64,000 nucleotides of DNA from Golubevia sp. BC0850 (GCA_012976225.1 JAAVVG010000024.1:248001-312000); one strand, 5' to 3'. Counted from the stretch's first letter, positions 1 to 11,566 are shown. The notes: generated by a model not told the origin, from the sequence alone. Made by a program: numbers and translations.

Positions 1-314
1 TCGATGGAACACCTCTGGATCTACAACGTTCTCTCAAATCACTTCAATCCGTTACTTATATCAACGTCGTTTCTCTTGAAGTTCAACCAATTTATCCCAT
101 CAAGATTTCTATTCAAACTTCGCTCCAGCCTACTCCTACATTCAAACGTTTCTTTCCAATCCTTCTTTCGAGCTACTACATCTTATGTCCTTTCAGATCC
201 TATTCTTAATCATGGTAGTCACATACGCATCTCAATTCGAAGACCAAAAAGTCCTTATCCTCCTGTTCGTCGTTCAGTGCCCTCTCGCTCTCATAGAAGG
301 ACGTTGTGATGACT
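1..314. other. Left-edge non-coding region
   Basis: Nothing recognisable is encoded here. One open frame of about 100 codons exists on the + strand, but it is a Ser/Leu/Phe-rich composition frame that matches no known protein. The stretch lies upstream of the HSP70 heat-shock elements and is probably distal promoter or the 3' flank of a gene outside the window. Confidence 0.5.
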
Positions 315-374
315 GAAGAATCGAGAATGTTGTAGAACAACAAAAGTGGAGCTAAAAAATGTTCTCGACGCTTC
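315..374 (+). promoter_or_regulatory. Heat-shock elements of HSP70
   Basis: Seen: at 315-337 five consecutive 5-bp units alternate GAA/TTC with 2-bp gaps (GAA-ATC-GAA-TTG-GAA), 13 of 15 core bases matching the nGAAnnTTCn heat-shock element. A second three-unit element lies at 362-374 (TTC-GAC-TTC, 8 of 9). Known: trimeric Hsf1 binds such arrays in fungi. The position just upstream of a TATA-like box and of an HSP70 start makes the call strong, although Hsf binding is inferred. Confidence 0.8.
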
Positions 375-394
375 TATTGGAAACCTTGAGAAAA

Positions 395-400
395 TATAAG
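395..400 (+). promoter_or_regulatory. TATA-like box of HSP70
   Basis: TATAAG within an A-rich context, about 20 bp downstream of the second heat-shock element and about 120 bp upstream of the HSP70 start codon. The spacing fits a TATA-driven, stress-inducible fungal promoter. Confidence 0.55.
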
Positions 401-517
401 AGCGCGCTGGACATCTCTTTTCTTCTTATCCTCAACCCTGACCATTCGAATTTCCAAAAGGTCCAAATTCACATCCAAACTACTCAAACTTACATTACAT
501 CAAACTCGCTTGAAATC

Positions 518-3500
518 ATGGTAAAAGCTGTCGGAATTGATTTGGGTAAGTGCGGTTATGCTCGAATGTTTTGAGTGGTGTTGTCATTCGCTGCCTTCCC
601 CTCCTTCAGGTTCTAATCTTTTTCTCTTTCCTTTCTTTCTTATTTCCTACAGGAACCACTTACTCCTGTGCAGGTAAGTCTATCTATCCTGTAATGCTCC
701 ACCTTCGACTCACTGCTGACCCTCGCTTCCTTCTCCCTCCCCTCTTCCCCCTCCTCTCTCTCTCTCTCTCTCTCTCCCCCTCCCTCCTGCCTCTCTTTCT
801 TTAACGTGAAAGCTGTCTGGCAAAACGATAGAGTAGAGGTGAGTTATTGCAATTTTGAGATTCTTTTGTGTTGGAAGGGGGGATCTTGACTTTTTGGTGT
901 CACATTTGGGTTGGGGGAGTCCTGAATTTTGAATTTGGGAATGTTGGGAGACGATCGGTCTTAGATTTCGGACGCTGACGTCCAACTGAGTGTGGAGATC
1001 GAGATTGGAAAGGTGTAGGATTGAGGGTCTGGAAGGTGTTAGTGGAGGCATGATGGATGTTGGAAAACTGGTTGTGAGATGTTGTAGATGATGAAAACTG
1101 AGGGAGGAAAGATGAAGATGATTTTGGTGTGGAAGATTGGAGGGGGAAAATTGGAGAGGAGAAGGCTGGATGAAGGTTGGAGGAAGATATGGAAGACATC
1201 TTGTCTTTTGTAAAGTCTCTCCCCGTCTCTCTCTCCTTTTCACTAGATCTCTCCAAATCCCCTCTCCTTTATCTCAGAATCATTCCCTCGCTGTCATCAA
1301 AGCATGAGGAGCTTGGCTTTGCATCAGATCAGTCTGACACTCTTCTTCTTCCTACTCACCTCTCTCCTTTCTCATCTAGGTCATCGCTAACGACCAAGGA
1401 AACAGAACCACTCCTTCTTATGGTGAGTACGAATTCGAGAGAGCCAGCCTATCCCCACGATTTCAGCTCTCATCCTCTTTCTTCCTCCCTCTCTACTTAT
1501 CACAGTCGCCTTCACTGATTCTGAACGTCTCATTGGAGATGCCGCCAAGAACCAAGTGGCCATGAACCCACACAACACAGGTGAGTTTCACATTCGTTTG
1601 AATGCTGGGATGGGGTAAGGCGACTCAGAGGAAAGAGAGCTGTCGAGAGCCATTGAGAGGATCTTCTTTTGGTCCACCTCATCCTCTAACCCACCTCCTG
1701 ACCATTCTGTCCATCTCTCCCCCCAGTCTTCGATGCCAAGCGTCTCATCGGACGCAAGTTCTCGGACGCTGATGTGCAAAGCGACATGAAACATTGGCCA
1801 TTCACTGTCATCGATGCCGCTGGAAAACCTCAAATCAAGGTCGAATACAAGGGAGAGGACAAGATCTTCACTCCAGAAGAGATCTCTTCCATGGTTCTCC
1901 TCAAGATGAGAGAGACCGCTGAAGCCTACCTCGGAGGAACTGTCAAGGACGCTGTCGTCACTGTCCCAGCCTACTTCAACGATTCTCAACGTCAAGCCAC
2001 CAAGGACGCCGGAGTCATCGCTGGTCTTAATGTCATGCGTATCATCAACGAGCCAACTGCCGCCGCCATCGCCTACGGATTGGACAAGAAGGGAGAGGGT
2101 GAGAAGAACGTCCTCATCTTCGATCTCGGTGGAGGTACCTTCGATGTCTCTCTTCTTACCATTGAGGAGGGAATCTTCGAGGTCAAGGCCACCGCCGGAG
2201 ACACTCACTTGGGAGGAGAAGACTTTGACAACCGTCTAGTCAACCACTTCGTTCAGGAATTCAAGCGCAAGAACAAGAAGGATCTCACTACCAACGCTCG
2301 TGCTCTACGTCGTCTACGTACCGCCTGTGAGCGTGCTAAGAGAACCCTCTCTTCCGCTGCTCAAACCTCTTTGGAAATCGACTCTCTCTTCGAAGGAATC
2401 GACTTCTACACCTCCTTGACTCGTGCTCGTTTCGAGGAGCTCTGTGGAGATCTTTTCTCTCACACCATCGAGCCAGTCGAGAAGGTCCTCAGAGACTCCA
2501 AAATCGACAAAGGAAGTGTCAACGAGATCGTCTTGGTCGGAGGTTCCACTCGTATCCCAAGAGTGCAGAAGCTTCTCAGAGACTTCTTCAACGGACGTGA
2601 GCCAAACAAGTCCATCAACCCAGACGAGGCCGTTGCCTACGGAGCCGCCGTTCAAGCCGCCATTCTATCTGGAGACACCTCTGAGAAGACTCAAGATCTA
2701 CTTCTCCTCGATGTCGCTCCTCTATCCATGGGAATCGAGACCGCCGGTGGAGTCTTCACTCCTCTCATCAAGAGAAACACCACTGTCCCAACCAAAAAGT
2801 CCGAAGTCTTCTCTACCTACGCCGACAACCAACCAGGAGTACTCATTCAAGTCTTCGAAGGAGAACGTGCCCGCACCAAGGACAACAACTTGCTCGGAAA
2901 GTTCGAGCTCTCTGGAATCCCACCTGCTCCTCGTGGAGTTCCTCAGATCGAAGTTACCTTCGATGTTGATGCCAACGCCATCTTGAACGTCTCTGCCGCT
3001 GAGAAGGGAACTGGTAAATCTGAGAAGGTGAGTTTCTTTGCTTTTCGACTTCTTCTGTCTCGATTCTCTTCCTTCTCGCACCTTTTCTTACCTTTCCATT
3101 CTTCCTCTCCTCTCTCTGTCTCTCTCTTCAGATCACCATCACCAACGACAAGGGTCGTCTCTCTAAGGAGGACATCGAGCGAATGGTCTCTGATGCCGAG
3201 AAGTACAAGGCTGAGGATGAAGCCGCCGCTACTCGTATCGCAGCCAAGAACGGACTTGAATCTTACGCCTACAACCTACGTAACTCTCTCAACGAGGAAG
3301 CCTTTGCTGCCAAGCTCGACGATTCCGACAAGTCTACCCTTAATTCTGCCATCGACGAGGCCATCAGCTGGTTGGATGCCAACCAAGAAGGAACCAAGGA
3401 GGAGTACGAAGACAGACAGAAAGAGCTCGAAGGAGTCGCCAACCCAATCATGCAGAAAGCTTACGGAGCTGGAGGAGCTCCAGGAGGTGGAATGCCAGGA

Positions 3501-3581
3501 GGTGGAATGCCAGGAGGAGCTCCAGGTGCCACCCCAGATGGAGGAGCCGGTGATGGACCTTCCGTCGAAGAAGTCGATTAG
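518..3581 (+). CDS. SSA1: Cytosolic HSP70 chaperone (Ssa type)
   Basis: ATP-dependent chaperone of the cytosol/nucleus. Seven exons read by eye: 518-545, 653-673, 813-838, 1380-1422, 1506-1580, 1727-3027, 3132-3581, giving 647 residues, the usual Ssa length. The N-terminus [15 protein letters not shown] carries the phosphate-1 loop. The first signature is split by the first introns; [10 protein letters not shown] and the [11 protein letters not shown] signature follow in the large exon. The tail has GGMPGG repeats and ends in EEVD, the TPR co-chaperone docking motif, so it is cytosolic rather than ER or mitochondrial. Five of its six introns fall within the first 80 codons, and intron 3 (839-1379, 541 nt) is far longer than the others. 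Upstream heat-shock elements indicate Hsf1 control. The Ssa family has several paralogues in most fungi, so the symbol marks the family rather than a specific orthologue. Confidence 0.95.
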
Positions 3582-4362
3582 TTTGCTTTACCCTTCGTCG
3601 AAAATGCAAAAAGAACTCGTTTCCCTCTTTCATAGAATCTCTCACTCTTCATTCTGTATCCCCATTTCTTCTCGTTCCATGTTCATTCCCCTGGTCCTGT
3701 AGTTCCCAATAATTTTTCTTTGCAAAATTTTCTTTCGTTGAGCTTTCATTCACCTTTGCCTGATTCTCGCCAGTTACCCGTTCAATCTTCGATTGGTGCC
3801 TTCCAATCTCAAGGAAACCAAGAAATTGCTCTAGCAAGGGCAAGTCAATAAGGTCGACGAGAAAGAGAGGAGGTTGCAACTATAGAAGTGGGAGAGAATC
3901 ATAAGCCTCGTCTCTAGCAACTTGGGCCAGTTTGAAAGAAGCTTTGAGAAGAGCTCTGAGAAAAGTCCGTAGCGGTGAAGACTATTGGAGCAGAGATCAG
4001 AGGTGATTGTGAGTCGAAGTGGAAAGATGGGCTGCCGACGCGAGAATGGGTAGTTTGAGAAAAAGAACAATCATTAAGAGGGATTCCTTCCAGCTACATC
4101 AACTTCTTTGTTTGACTTGAAAGAGCTTCGAGATTCGAGCTGAGTCCGTGCAAGCCTTCACAAGGTTCGAATCGGTCTATTTAAAAATATTTGGATTAAC
4201 AGGAAGGAAGACCACTGTCAGCGATTTTTGTAAGCGAGTGGAAGCAAGGTATCCAAGCCTCTTGAATGGAGTTGGTACTTACTTTCGACCCCTTCGTCAT
4301 GCCATCCGTCTAAAAGAAACTGGACATTGGCTCGAAATCCAACCTTATTCAGTGTCGGCGTC
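3582..4362. other. HSP70 3' flank, no gene recognised
   Basis: Contains the HSP70 3' UTR and about 700 bp in which short frames on both strands show no recognisable domain. The right part abuts the C-terminal remnant of the F-box relic on the - strand. Confidence 0.5.
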
Positions 4363-5888
4363 TCAGAGTTCTGCTGTCTCGGTTCCGATCTCGGCATTGC
4401 GAAGAGACTTGCATGCCTTGAAGATTCGATTAATGTTTTCATGATTAATCTCGTGACTTTTGCTGTGGTCAACAGTAGAGAGAGAGAGACAAAGAATCTA
4501 GAGATTTTTAGCTGATTTGAGTGAAAAAGTTAATCATCTGCAGGTTTCCGCTGACGGTCACAGAGCGGAGTGTAGGAAGGTGTAGATTATCCAGATGAAC
4601 TTGAGTCTTCAGAGGGGCTAGAGACGTGATGTGGATAAAAACAGACTTTAGGGAGAAGCTTGATGCGTTGAGAGTAGAATGGAAGATTGCTTGGTCCAGA
4701 GGCAATTGATGGGAGGTGAAAATGTTGAAGTCTGATAACTTGTCTCCAATCCATCTGGAGAATGAACTGTCAAGCTTGAGAATTAAATGATCATTCAGTT
4801 CGAGGTTTGACGTTTCCAGATTAGATACCAGCCTGGCTTCGGCAGGGATGCAGAGCTCTAGATCCACTCCCAGTTTTCCAGCTCGGAGAATAGGACATGA
4901 GGTGACGAGTTCCAATAGTCGTCTTCCTACTTGGGGTGAATGAACGTCTAGCGTCAATGATTCCAACAACTCTCTTGACTTTCATAACTCATCTATCATA
5001 TCTGAACTCGTCGGCCGTGAGAGGTTGTAGAATTTTGTGTATCCGCTCCCAGTAAATCTAGGGAGGGATCTCTTTCATGAGTGAACAGAATCCTTCTTCA
5101 TCAGAGAGCCCGTCAACATGGCTGCTATTCTGGCTGCTATTCTGGCTGCTATTCCTGAGTTCAAAAGACCTCGAGTTCTGAACCCCAGACTTCAAATCGA
5201 TTCCGCCAGCCGCTAAAATCTCAACCTTTCTGAGAGCATTGAACAAAGTTAAATGCTGAATAAGGGTATTGATTTGAGCGAGACAAGGAGCAGGAAATTC
5301 TAAATTCTAAAGAAATGAAAACTTGAGGGTTAATTCTTGAAGCGTGTGTGAGACGAAAAGCTGAGGATCTGAAAGACGGTCGAGATGGTCGTCGTCTCCC
5401 ATCTTTGGTGAGGTTCTTGCATATCTTCGTGGAAAGCAGAGAGGGCTAGTTCGACAATATCTCAACCTCTCTTTGCTTAATCTCGAACCTCTGTTGAGTC
5501 GCTTTAATAATTTGTTTATCTCTTCTAGGATCTCCCTTGGACTCTCCTTTCCAGAAATTTTGCAGTTTGATACTAAAGTGGCAAAGAGAAAAGGTTCTGA
5601 TTGGATCACGTTCCTCCATCCGTGATTTGTCGAGGGGGATCTGCAGATTGCATTGGAAGATGAGAATTTGAAGATCTGGAGGAAGAGTTCTCTGGGAACT
5701 AGAAGTACAGGATCTCGGAGATGTGACCAGGCTGACCTGAGATCCATAACTAAGTTTACTGAAGTCAATGAGGAGTGCTTGACGATTTCAGGAGACTTGA
5801 AAGAGGTTTGGAGAGGAGAGGGTTTCGAAAGAGTTGGACGTAGAGCCGTGGCAGGCGATTGAAGGACGTTGGAGAGACCTTGATGCAA
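4363..5888 (-). pseudogene. Decayed F-box / leucine-rich-repeat protein gene
   Basis: On the - strand, around 5708-5600, the frame reads LLVPRELFLQIFKF followed by a conserved Trp (HGWRNVI), the pattern of an F-box, the Skp1-binding module of SCF ubiquitin ligases. Downstream pieces look like the leucine-rich tail typical of fungal F-box proteins (LTLDVHSP, CPILRAGKLGV, CKSLRNAEIG). The frame is interrupted by in-frame stops near 5307 and 5058, and the leucine-rich piece at 4969-4508 sits in another frame with no GT-AG intron that would join them; a last fragment ends at 4363. I therefore read it as a pseudogene of an expanded host family. An unusual multi-exon gene cannot be fully excluded. 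Confidence 0.6.
5120..5155. repeat. 12-bp unit, three tandem copies
   Basis: GGCTGCTATTCT is repeated three times head to tail inside the F-box relic. On the - strand it encodes an Asn-Ser-Ser-Gln-type repeat, which suggests slippage expansion while or after the gene was coding. Confidence 0.8.
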
Positions 5889-6398
5889 CAGAGAAAATTC
5901 AAACTTCGACTTTGAGAAGAGAAGTTATCCTGGATGTAAAAGATCAGGATGAGAACAGAGACGTCAGAAGATTCGAATGAGAGGCAAGGAAGGGAGTTCA
6001 GATCTCGGACTTCAGCGCTTCAGCGCTCATCTCGCAAGAGAATCACACTCACCTTTGATCTTGAAGCTCTTCTTGGGTTGGATCTTTTTCCAAGACTTTT
6101 CTTCCTCGGAAAGCACTACACGATGGAGTGAGGACTTGAGGATGGGAAAACTCAAGAGAGATCGAAGCCGCGAGCTGCAAATTTGTCTTCGCTGTTCAGT
6201 GTACGCACGCTCTTTCTTCTTCCTTCCGCACCATTCATCCAAAGAACCAAAGTGAGCGAGATAGGAAATCCAGAGGTTGAAGAGGATCAACAGGTCGAAC
6301 CCTCGACCCCTCAACGTAATGAGCGCCTTTGCTTGGGAGTACACACCTCAAAAGTCGTCAAAGACCTGCTCATTCCTTCAAGCTCATTCTGCAACCTT
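5889..6398. other. No gene recognised between two relics
   Basis: Short frames on both strands, none with a recognisable domain or a convincing splice chain. It could hold degraded 5' parts of the F-box relic (-) and of the zinc-finger relic (+). Confidence 0.4.
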
Positions 6399-6772
6399 TT
6401 TGCATTTGCAACTGCGTGTCCAATTTCTTCTGGTACTCGAAGTTGAAGTGACCTGGTTCCACAACGCCAAACCTTTACCTACAAGCTGCTGAATTTGTTC
6501 GAGCTCATCTTCGAAGTGCCCACACCTTCAAGAAAGATGAATGAATGTACCGGAAAGCCTCCCACCTTCGATCCAGATGCCGTGGTTGTTACCGGTTTTA
6601 GCAAGGAAAGGATTGTTTAACGAGAAAAGGATTAGACTGTCCGAAGAAGAATTGTCCTGAGTTGGAGCAGGTCAGAATAGATGAAGAGTTGGATTCGCAT
6701 GAATTCATCAAGGTGGCCAAAGCTCGTAAAGCGGCAGCGAAGAACGGTTCATCGAGAGCAGTGTTTCAGTAA
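6399..6772 (+). pseudogene. Decayed C2H2 zinc-finger gene
   Basis: Three C2H2-like remnants lie in order but in different frames. Near 6399-6450 a frame reads CNCVSNFFWYSKLK, matching the Cys-x3-Phe-x5-Leu spacing of a finger, followed by a stop where the first His is expected. Near 6490-6530 comes EFVRAHLRSAHTFKKDE, resembling the second half of a finger. Near 6543-6600 comes ECTGKPPTFDPDAVVVTG, resembling a Cys...TFxRPDA half-finger. The last part, in frame to a stop at 6770-6772, is Cys-rich then basic (KGLDCPKKNCPEL). The frame changes without clear introns point to a relic of a C2H2 transcription factor. This is pattern reading only; similarity is modest. Confidence 0.4.
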
Positions 6773-7111
6773 GCTAGACGAAACTTCTCTGGTCAAAAAT
6801 AGAGAGTTGGTGGAAGAAGTGGAGGATGTAAGAAACGCTTTAGCTCAGGTCGTTGTCGACTGCTGAGGTGAGTTCTCCCTGGTCACGAGAAAAGAAGAGC
6901 AGCCTGAAGATAATGGGAGAAAATTCGAAACACTTCATTCTCCCTTTCTCTCAATAGCAGTGATCAATATTGGGTGACGCGACTTAGAACAGAGAAACTA
7001 GATTGCGTTCGTTGCGTCTTTGGTACAAGGATGAGAGAGAACTGAAAGCGGAATCAGAAGAAGCTAAAAAGGAGGAAACAAGAAAAGACAAAAAAAGAGA
7101 GATCATCAGCT
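6773..7111. other. No gene recognised; 3' flank of the Zn-cluster factor
   Basis: About 340 bp between the zinc-finger relic and the stop codon of the - strand regulator. No convincing coding or RNA feature seen. Confidence 0.45.
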
Positions 7112-10100
7112 TCATTGCTGCTGGTATTGGTGATTTGGGTCTTGATGATGATGATTTTGATTTTGATTGTGATTCTGCGTTCTGTTTTGAGCTGGCCAAG
7201 AGTGGATTCCTTGGTGATTTGAAAAGGAACCTTGTTGATTTGGGAAGGAAGCGCCTTGCTGAAGGTGAGGAGAATGGAATTGATGATTTCCTCCGTGACC
7301 ATGACTCTGAGATCTTTCCCTTGGCGAAGATGCAGGCATAGCGGCTTCTAAAGTAGATGAGCTTGACCTTGAATGTCCTCCACCTCCGGAATGAGTTGAC
7401 ATCGGGAAGTTGGTACTGCTTTCTTGAGCCGAGCCTCTCATGACGTTGTCCAGGATTGAAATGAAGACGTCAGTCTCGTGAGGAGTGATTGGAGGTTCGC
7501 TTGCTTGCTGATGATACATCGAAGTCTGTCCGTATGCTTGGATATTACCAGGATGAGAGTGAGTGTGACTTGCGTTCTGGAACTGCGCTTGATGTTGACG
7601 ATGATTTTGAATCGGTGACATGTAGGAAGGTTGAGGAATGGGAGATAAAGAAGAGAGACCTGAGTTCGTCTGTCTAGAGTTCATGTTCGAGGTCGCATTT
7701 GGATTCAGGGGTGGAGGAAGAAGAGGGAAGTTCTGAGAAGGGCTGCCTCCGACCGCTCTAGCGGCTGTTGGTAGAAGACTGGAGGAAGAAGCAGCAGAAG
7801 AGGCGAAGCCGTTGGCAGATAGCGAACGCTCCCTCTTGAAGACTGGTGAAGAGCGTTCGTTCGATTCGCTTTGAGGGATTCCAGGTCGAGAGGTAGAGAT
7901 CGGAGACGAGACTGCTTCAGCTTTGGAAGCGGCCGCAGCACGTCGGGAGAAGATCATCTCTTTCAGAGTTGCTAAAGTTGATAAAAGAGGAGACCCATCG
8001 GCTCTTCCGCCTCCAGAAGCAGAGATCAACGACTCCAGATAAGATGTAGCATCTCCGATTAGACTCTGTTGACTCGACATCTTATCTGACCATGGCTGGG
8101 TTGAGTAGTGAAGGAGATCGAGTTGAAGAGTAGCTATGGCTTGGAAGAGATGAAGTCTCATCGACCACCAATCTGGGGGGTAGAAGTTGGGCATGGATCT
8201 TGATAGTTCAAGACGAGCTTGTATTAAGCTTGAAGCTGCTTCTATACTGGATCTAGTGCTCAGAGAGTAGCGAGGTTCGCGATAGCCACGACTCTGCGGA
8301 GAAAAGAAAACAGAGCTAACAGTCAGCTGATCAAGAACTTGCTGAGGAGAAACGTACTCAGAGACGAAGCTAATAAGGAATTCAACTCACCATATACATC
8401 CTATGAAGACTAAGGAATCTCCAGTTGATGAAGTGGTGGATCAAGCACCTCTGAAACAGTAAGATCGGCATCTTCTGGAACCATTCATTCCTCTCTTCCC
8501 TTTCCATTATCTCTTCTTCCGACTCTTCGCTCATTCCTTTCTCGTTGTCGTACTTGAAGAAGAAGGGTAGATCCTCCAAGATTGCTTTTAACTCTCCATG
8601 CATAGCCAAGACTGATCTATATCCATCTCCTCTATTGATAGCTTCCGAGATCCTAGCGATTGTAAGGGAAATTTGAGTATAGACCGGAAGGAATGAGAGA
8701 TTGGTTGGACGATCTCGAGGTTGAGGCTGAAGTGGTGACTTGTCGTCCAGGTCTTCGTCTTCGATGTTCAACGGCAAGGTTGTGGTTACACCAGAATCTC
8801 CAGCTCTGATAGCACTCGGAGCAGATGCGTTGGTACACAGGAACCATTCGAGAGAGCAGATCAAAGTGTAGACCCTTCGACCCGTCTCCCTGAGCGAATG
8901 AGAGTAAGCTCCAAACTCCTCCGTTGACTCGAATGGATGGAGCTTGATCTTCGCCTGATCCGTTGGGATCAAGAGTCCAGTTCCGCTGTTGATCGAGTTT
9001 TGAAGAGCTTCTTGAAGTGAGAGAGGAGCGTCTGGCTTTGACGGATTTGGTTGAGCACCTAGTTTGCCTTTGGCTTCTCGTTCTTGAGCCCACCTTTTTT
9101 CGTCGTCTTCTGCAGAGCCAAGACGATGAAGTCCCAGAGTTTGAGCACTAGTGAGGAGAGGTATGAGACAATTCAGGAAAGGAAGCGGTCTAGGTTTCAA
9201 CTCTGTCAACGCAACGACCTCGACCGAACTTACAGTCTCATGACCATTAAATTTTGACCACTGTAATGCTTGTGCAAGTTACGATTGAAGTAGTAGTGTC
9301 GAGAGATGACTGAAGAAGAGAGGAGAATAGCATTGATGAGTTTCCATCCAGTTTTCTTGGCCCTGCCCTTCTCGAGAAACTCACTGAAAGCTTGAATACC
9401 GCTCAAAGTTGGGTTGAGCCAGAAGCGATCGATGATCAGCAATCTAGACATGTGATTGTGAAGCTTCTCTAAGAGAGGAATAGCTTCAGCCAATGTCTTT
9501 GCTAAACCTATTCCCTTCATGTCTTCTAGAGACAGACAGTCGCACATCCCCTGAAGGACAGCGAACAAAAGAGCTAGGATAGAGAGATCTAAAACGCCCT
9601 GATTCGATCCATCTAGCACCTCCTCCAGCTCTTGAATCTGTCTCTTGAAAGTCGGGACATGTAAAGTAGGAAACATTGGCTGAAGATCTGTAAGATATCG
9701 TTCGATCAGATAAGCTCGAATCGTTTTTGAGGGGAGATCCTTAATCATAGAGTTCGCTTCTTCCTGAACAGCATCTTTCATACTGCCAGTACCGACACTT
9801 GAGCTTGAGGGGCTCTTCTCGCCATGTCCAATTCTCTGATGTCCACCAGCCTCTCCATTGGCTCGTTCCATCGAATCGCGATCACGAGAGGAAGAAGTAG
9901 AAGACGGAGCAGCAGGTATTCCAAGTACCTCTCTTCGCTTGGAACCTTGCATGTTAGGATCAAAGTGATGATTCGCTCGACGTAAAGCTTTGAAGTAAGA
10001 GGCGTTGACTCCGGCATCTGGCATCCTTTCAGCAGGTGCTGAAATCAGTTCTCTTGATAGTTGATCGAGAACTTTTCCAGTATCCTCCGTAGCTGCGAAC

Positions 10101-11566
10101 TCATCCGAAACGCTTCCTGAGTCTTCGTTTCCATTTTCCAGTTCGTCTGCTTCTCTTTCCTCTTGAATTTCATACGTAGATCCTCCCATTTGGTCTCCTC
10201 TCGGAAGCGGTGGATCCAAATGGAAAGACAAAGCAGAGGAAGAAAGCGCTTGACCTGATCTAACGACAGCAGGCTTCGGATTCATGATTGGTCTTGAGAT
10301 AGATGAAGGTCCGTTGCTTGAGAAAGACTTGTTCTCTTCATCGACTGCCGCCACTCCAACTGTCGTATCTTCGAGCTTGACACCGGTTCCTGATTGACCA
10401 ACTATGCTCGAAATGCGTTTGATCTCTTCATCCTTTTGCTTGACATGTCTTTCCAACATCGTGATTCGAGCCATCAGAGCTGAGGTTGCTGGATCGATTG
10501 TAGATCTGCCGGCAGGACTGAAGTGAGGAAGAGAAGAAGACTGTCAGCCAAACAGGTTACAACGATGATATGAACTGTCGCAGATGAGAATTGATGCTCA
10601 CAGATGGTCATCTCTGTCATCGCCCCATTTGCACTTTCGATGATTAGGAGGAAGGGGAGAGAGATCGAGTTCAGTCAAAAGAGCCAGGAGAGCGGAAGCG
10701 CGTCCTTCGGAGTGGTTTCGAGAGGGGAACACATAGCCTACCTGATGAGCGACTCCTCTCCGAACACATGCGCTACAGCTGAGGGATCAACGAGAAGGAG
10801 AGTAAGAAAGAGAAAGTAGGTGAGCTTTAAAGTGCGGGTAATAGCGAGCTTGTTCCAGCCTCTATCTCCTTCACTCACCCAGGAATGTTTCGGTCGCCTG
10901 TGTGCACAAGCAAAAGATTCAGATAAAGAGTGTAGTGTGATCGAAGGTCAGATAGGAGGGCAGGAGTCTGAGGTAACAGTAATAGACGCATAAAGAGGTT
11001 GGACTCACACTATGAGTTGGAAGCGATAGATCGAGAGAGAATGATAAAGGCAGGGGACAGAGCCAGATTTCATGATCAGTATCAAGAGCTACAGATCCAT
11101 TGCCCACGTTGTGCAGCAGAATGGATTTGCACTTGCAGCAGTGCAGGAAGTGAAACGTCTTCTCTTCATCCATCTCAGACATCACCAAAAGCGACGTCGA
11201 TTCAGGGGGTTTGAAGCTCTTGATACCATCCAAATATCATTGACAGATATCTACGAGTTCAACTGAAGGGTAGAACTTGTTTTGACACTCAATCGGTTCT
11301 ATCATCCATGCTTCCTGCTTATCTGTGCAACCTCCCGTGACCCTTCCGAATGAGGTTCTTGCAGCCTGACTTCTCCCAGCTCCAACTGTTGAACTAACCT
11401 TAGTCTTTCGAGCAACGCAAGGTACACAGGATAGAGAGATTCTTTGCCTCTTGCGTGGCTGACCATCCTCATTTGGAGCTTGTTTCTTCTTGCCTTTGCC
11501 AGTTCCACCTTCCTGAGTTATTCGATCTGAAGGAGAAAGACTCGGCTTTGGGCCATAGTGATCCAT
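7112..11566 (-). CDS. Zn(2)Cys(6) fungal transcription factor
   Basis: Nuclear regulator of the Gal4-like class. Exons on the - strand: 11566-11399, 10897-10879, 10778-10742, 10633-10602, 10517-9234, 9147-8391, 8293-7112, about 1159 residues. The N-terminus gives a basic stretch and LSCVPCVARKTK (Cys47, Cys50), then DRNIPGCSACVRRGVAHQC (Cys64, Cys67, Cys76) spread over three micro-exons of 19, 37 and 32 nt. The codon for the third zinc Cys at the exon 1/2 junction is one base short with the only canonical splice sites I see, so a tiny extra exon, an unusual site or a real lesion is possible. A short coiled coil (MARITMLERHVKQKDEEIKR) precedes a fungal-specific regulatory domain (ERYLTDLQPMFPTLHVPTFK ... 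LHRMYMSRGYREPRY). The C-terminus is rich in Ser, Gln, His and Asn, as in activation regions. Target genes cannot be inferred. Confidence 0.85.

Noticed and set aside
4-309. 101-codon + strand frame at the left edge
   Set aside because: Composition-driven, no recognisable domain, and directly upstream of the HSP70 promoter elements.
710-1256. Two overlapping - strand open frames (177 and 118 codons) opposite the start of HSP70
   Set aside because: They lie across HSP70 introns, are low-complexity Ser/Pro/Arg and follow the strand bias of the intron; no domain or splice signals.
4155-4180. GGTTCGAATC, resembling a tRNA T-loop
   Set aside because: Flanking bases do not form a T-stem, and no D-arm, anticodon arm or acceptor stem can be placed upstream.
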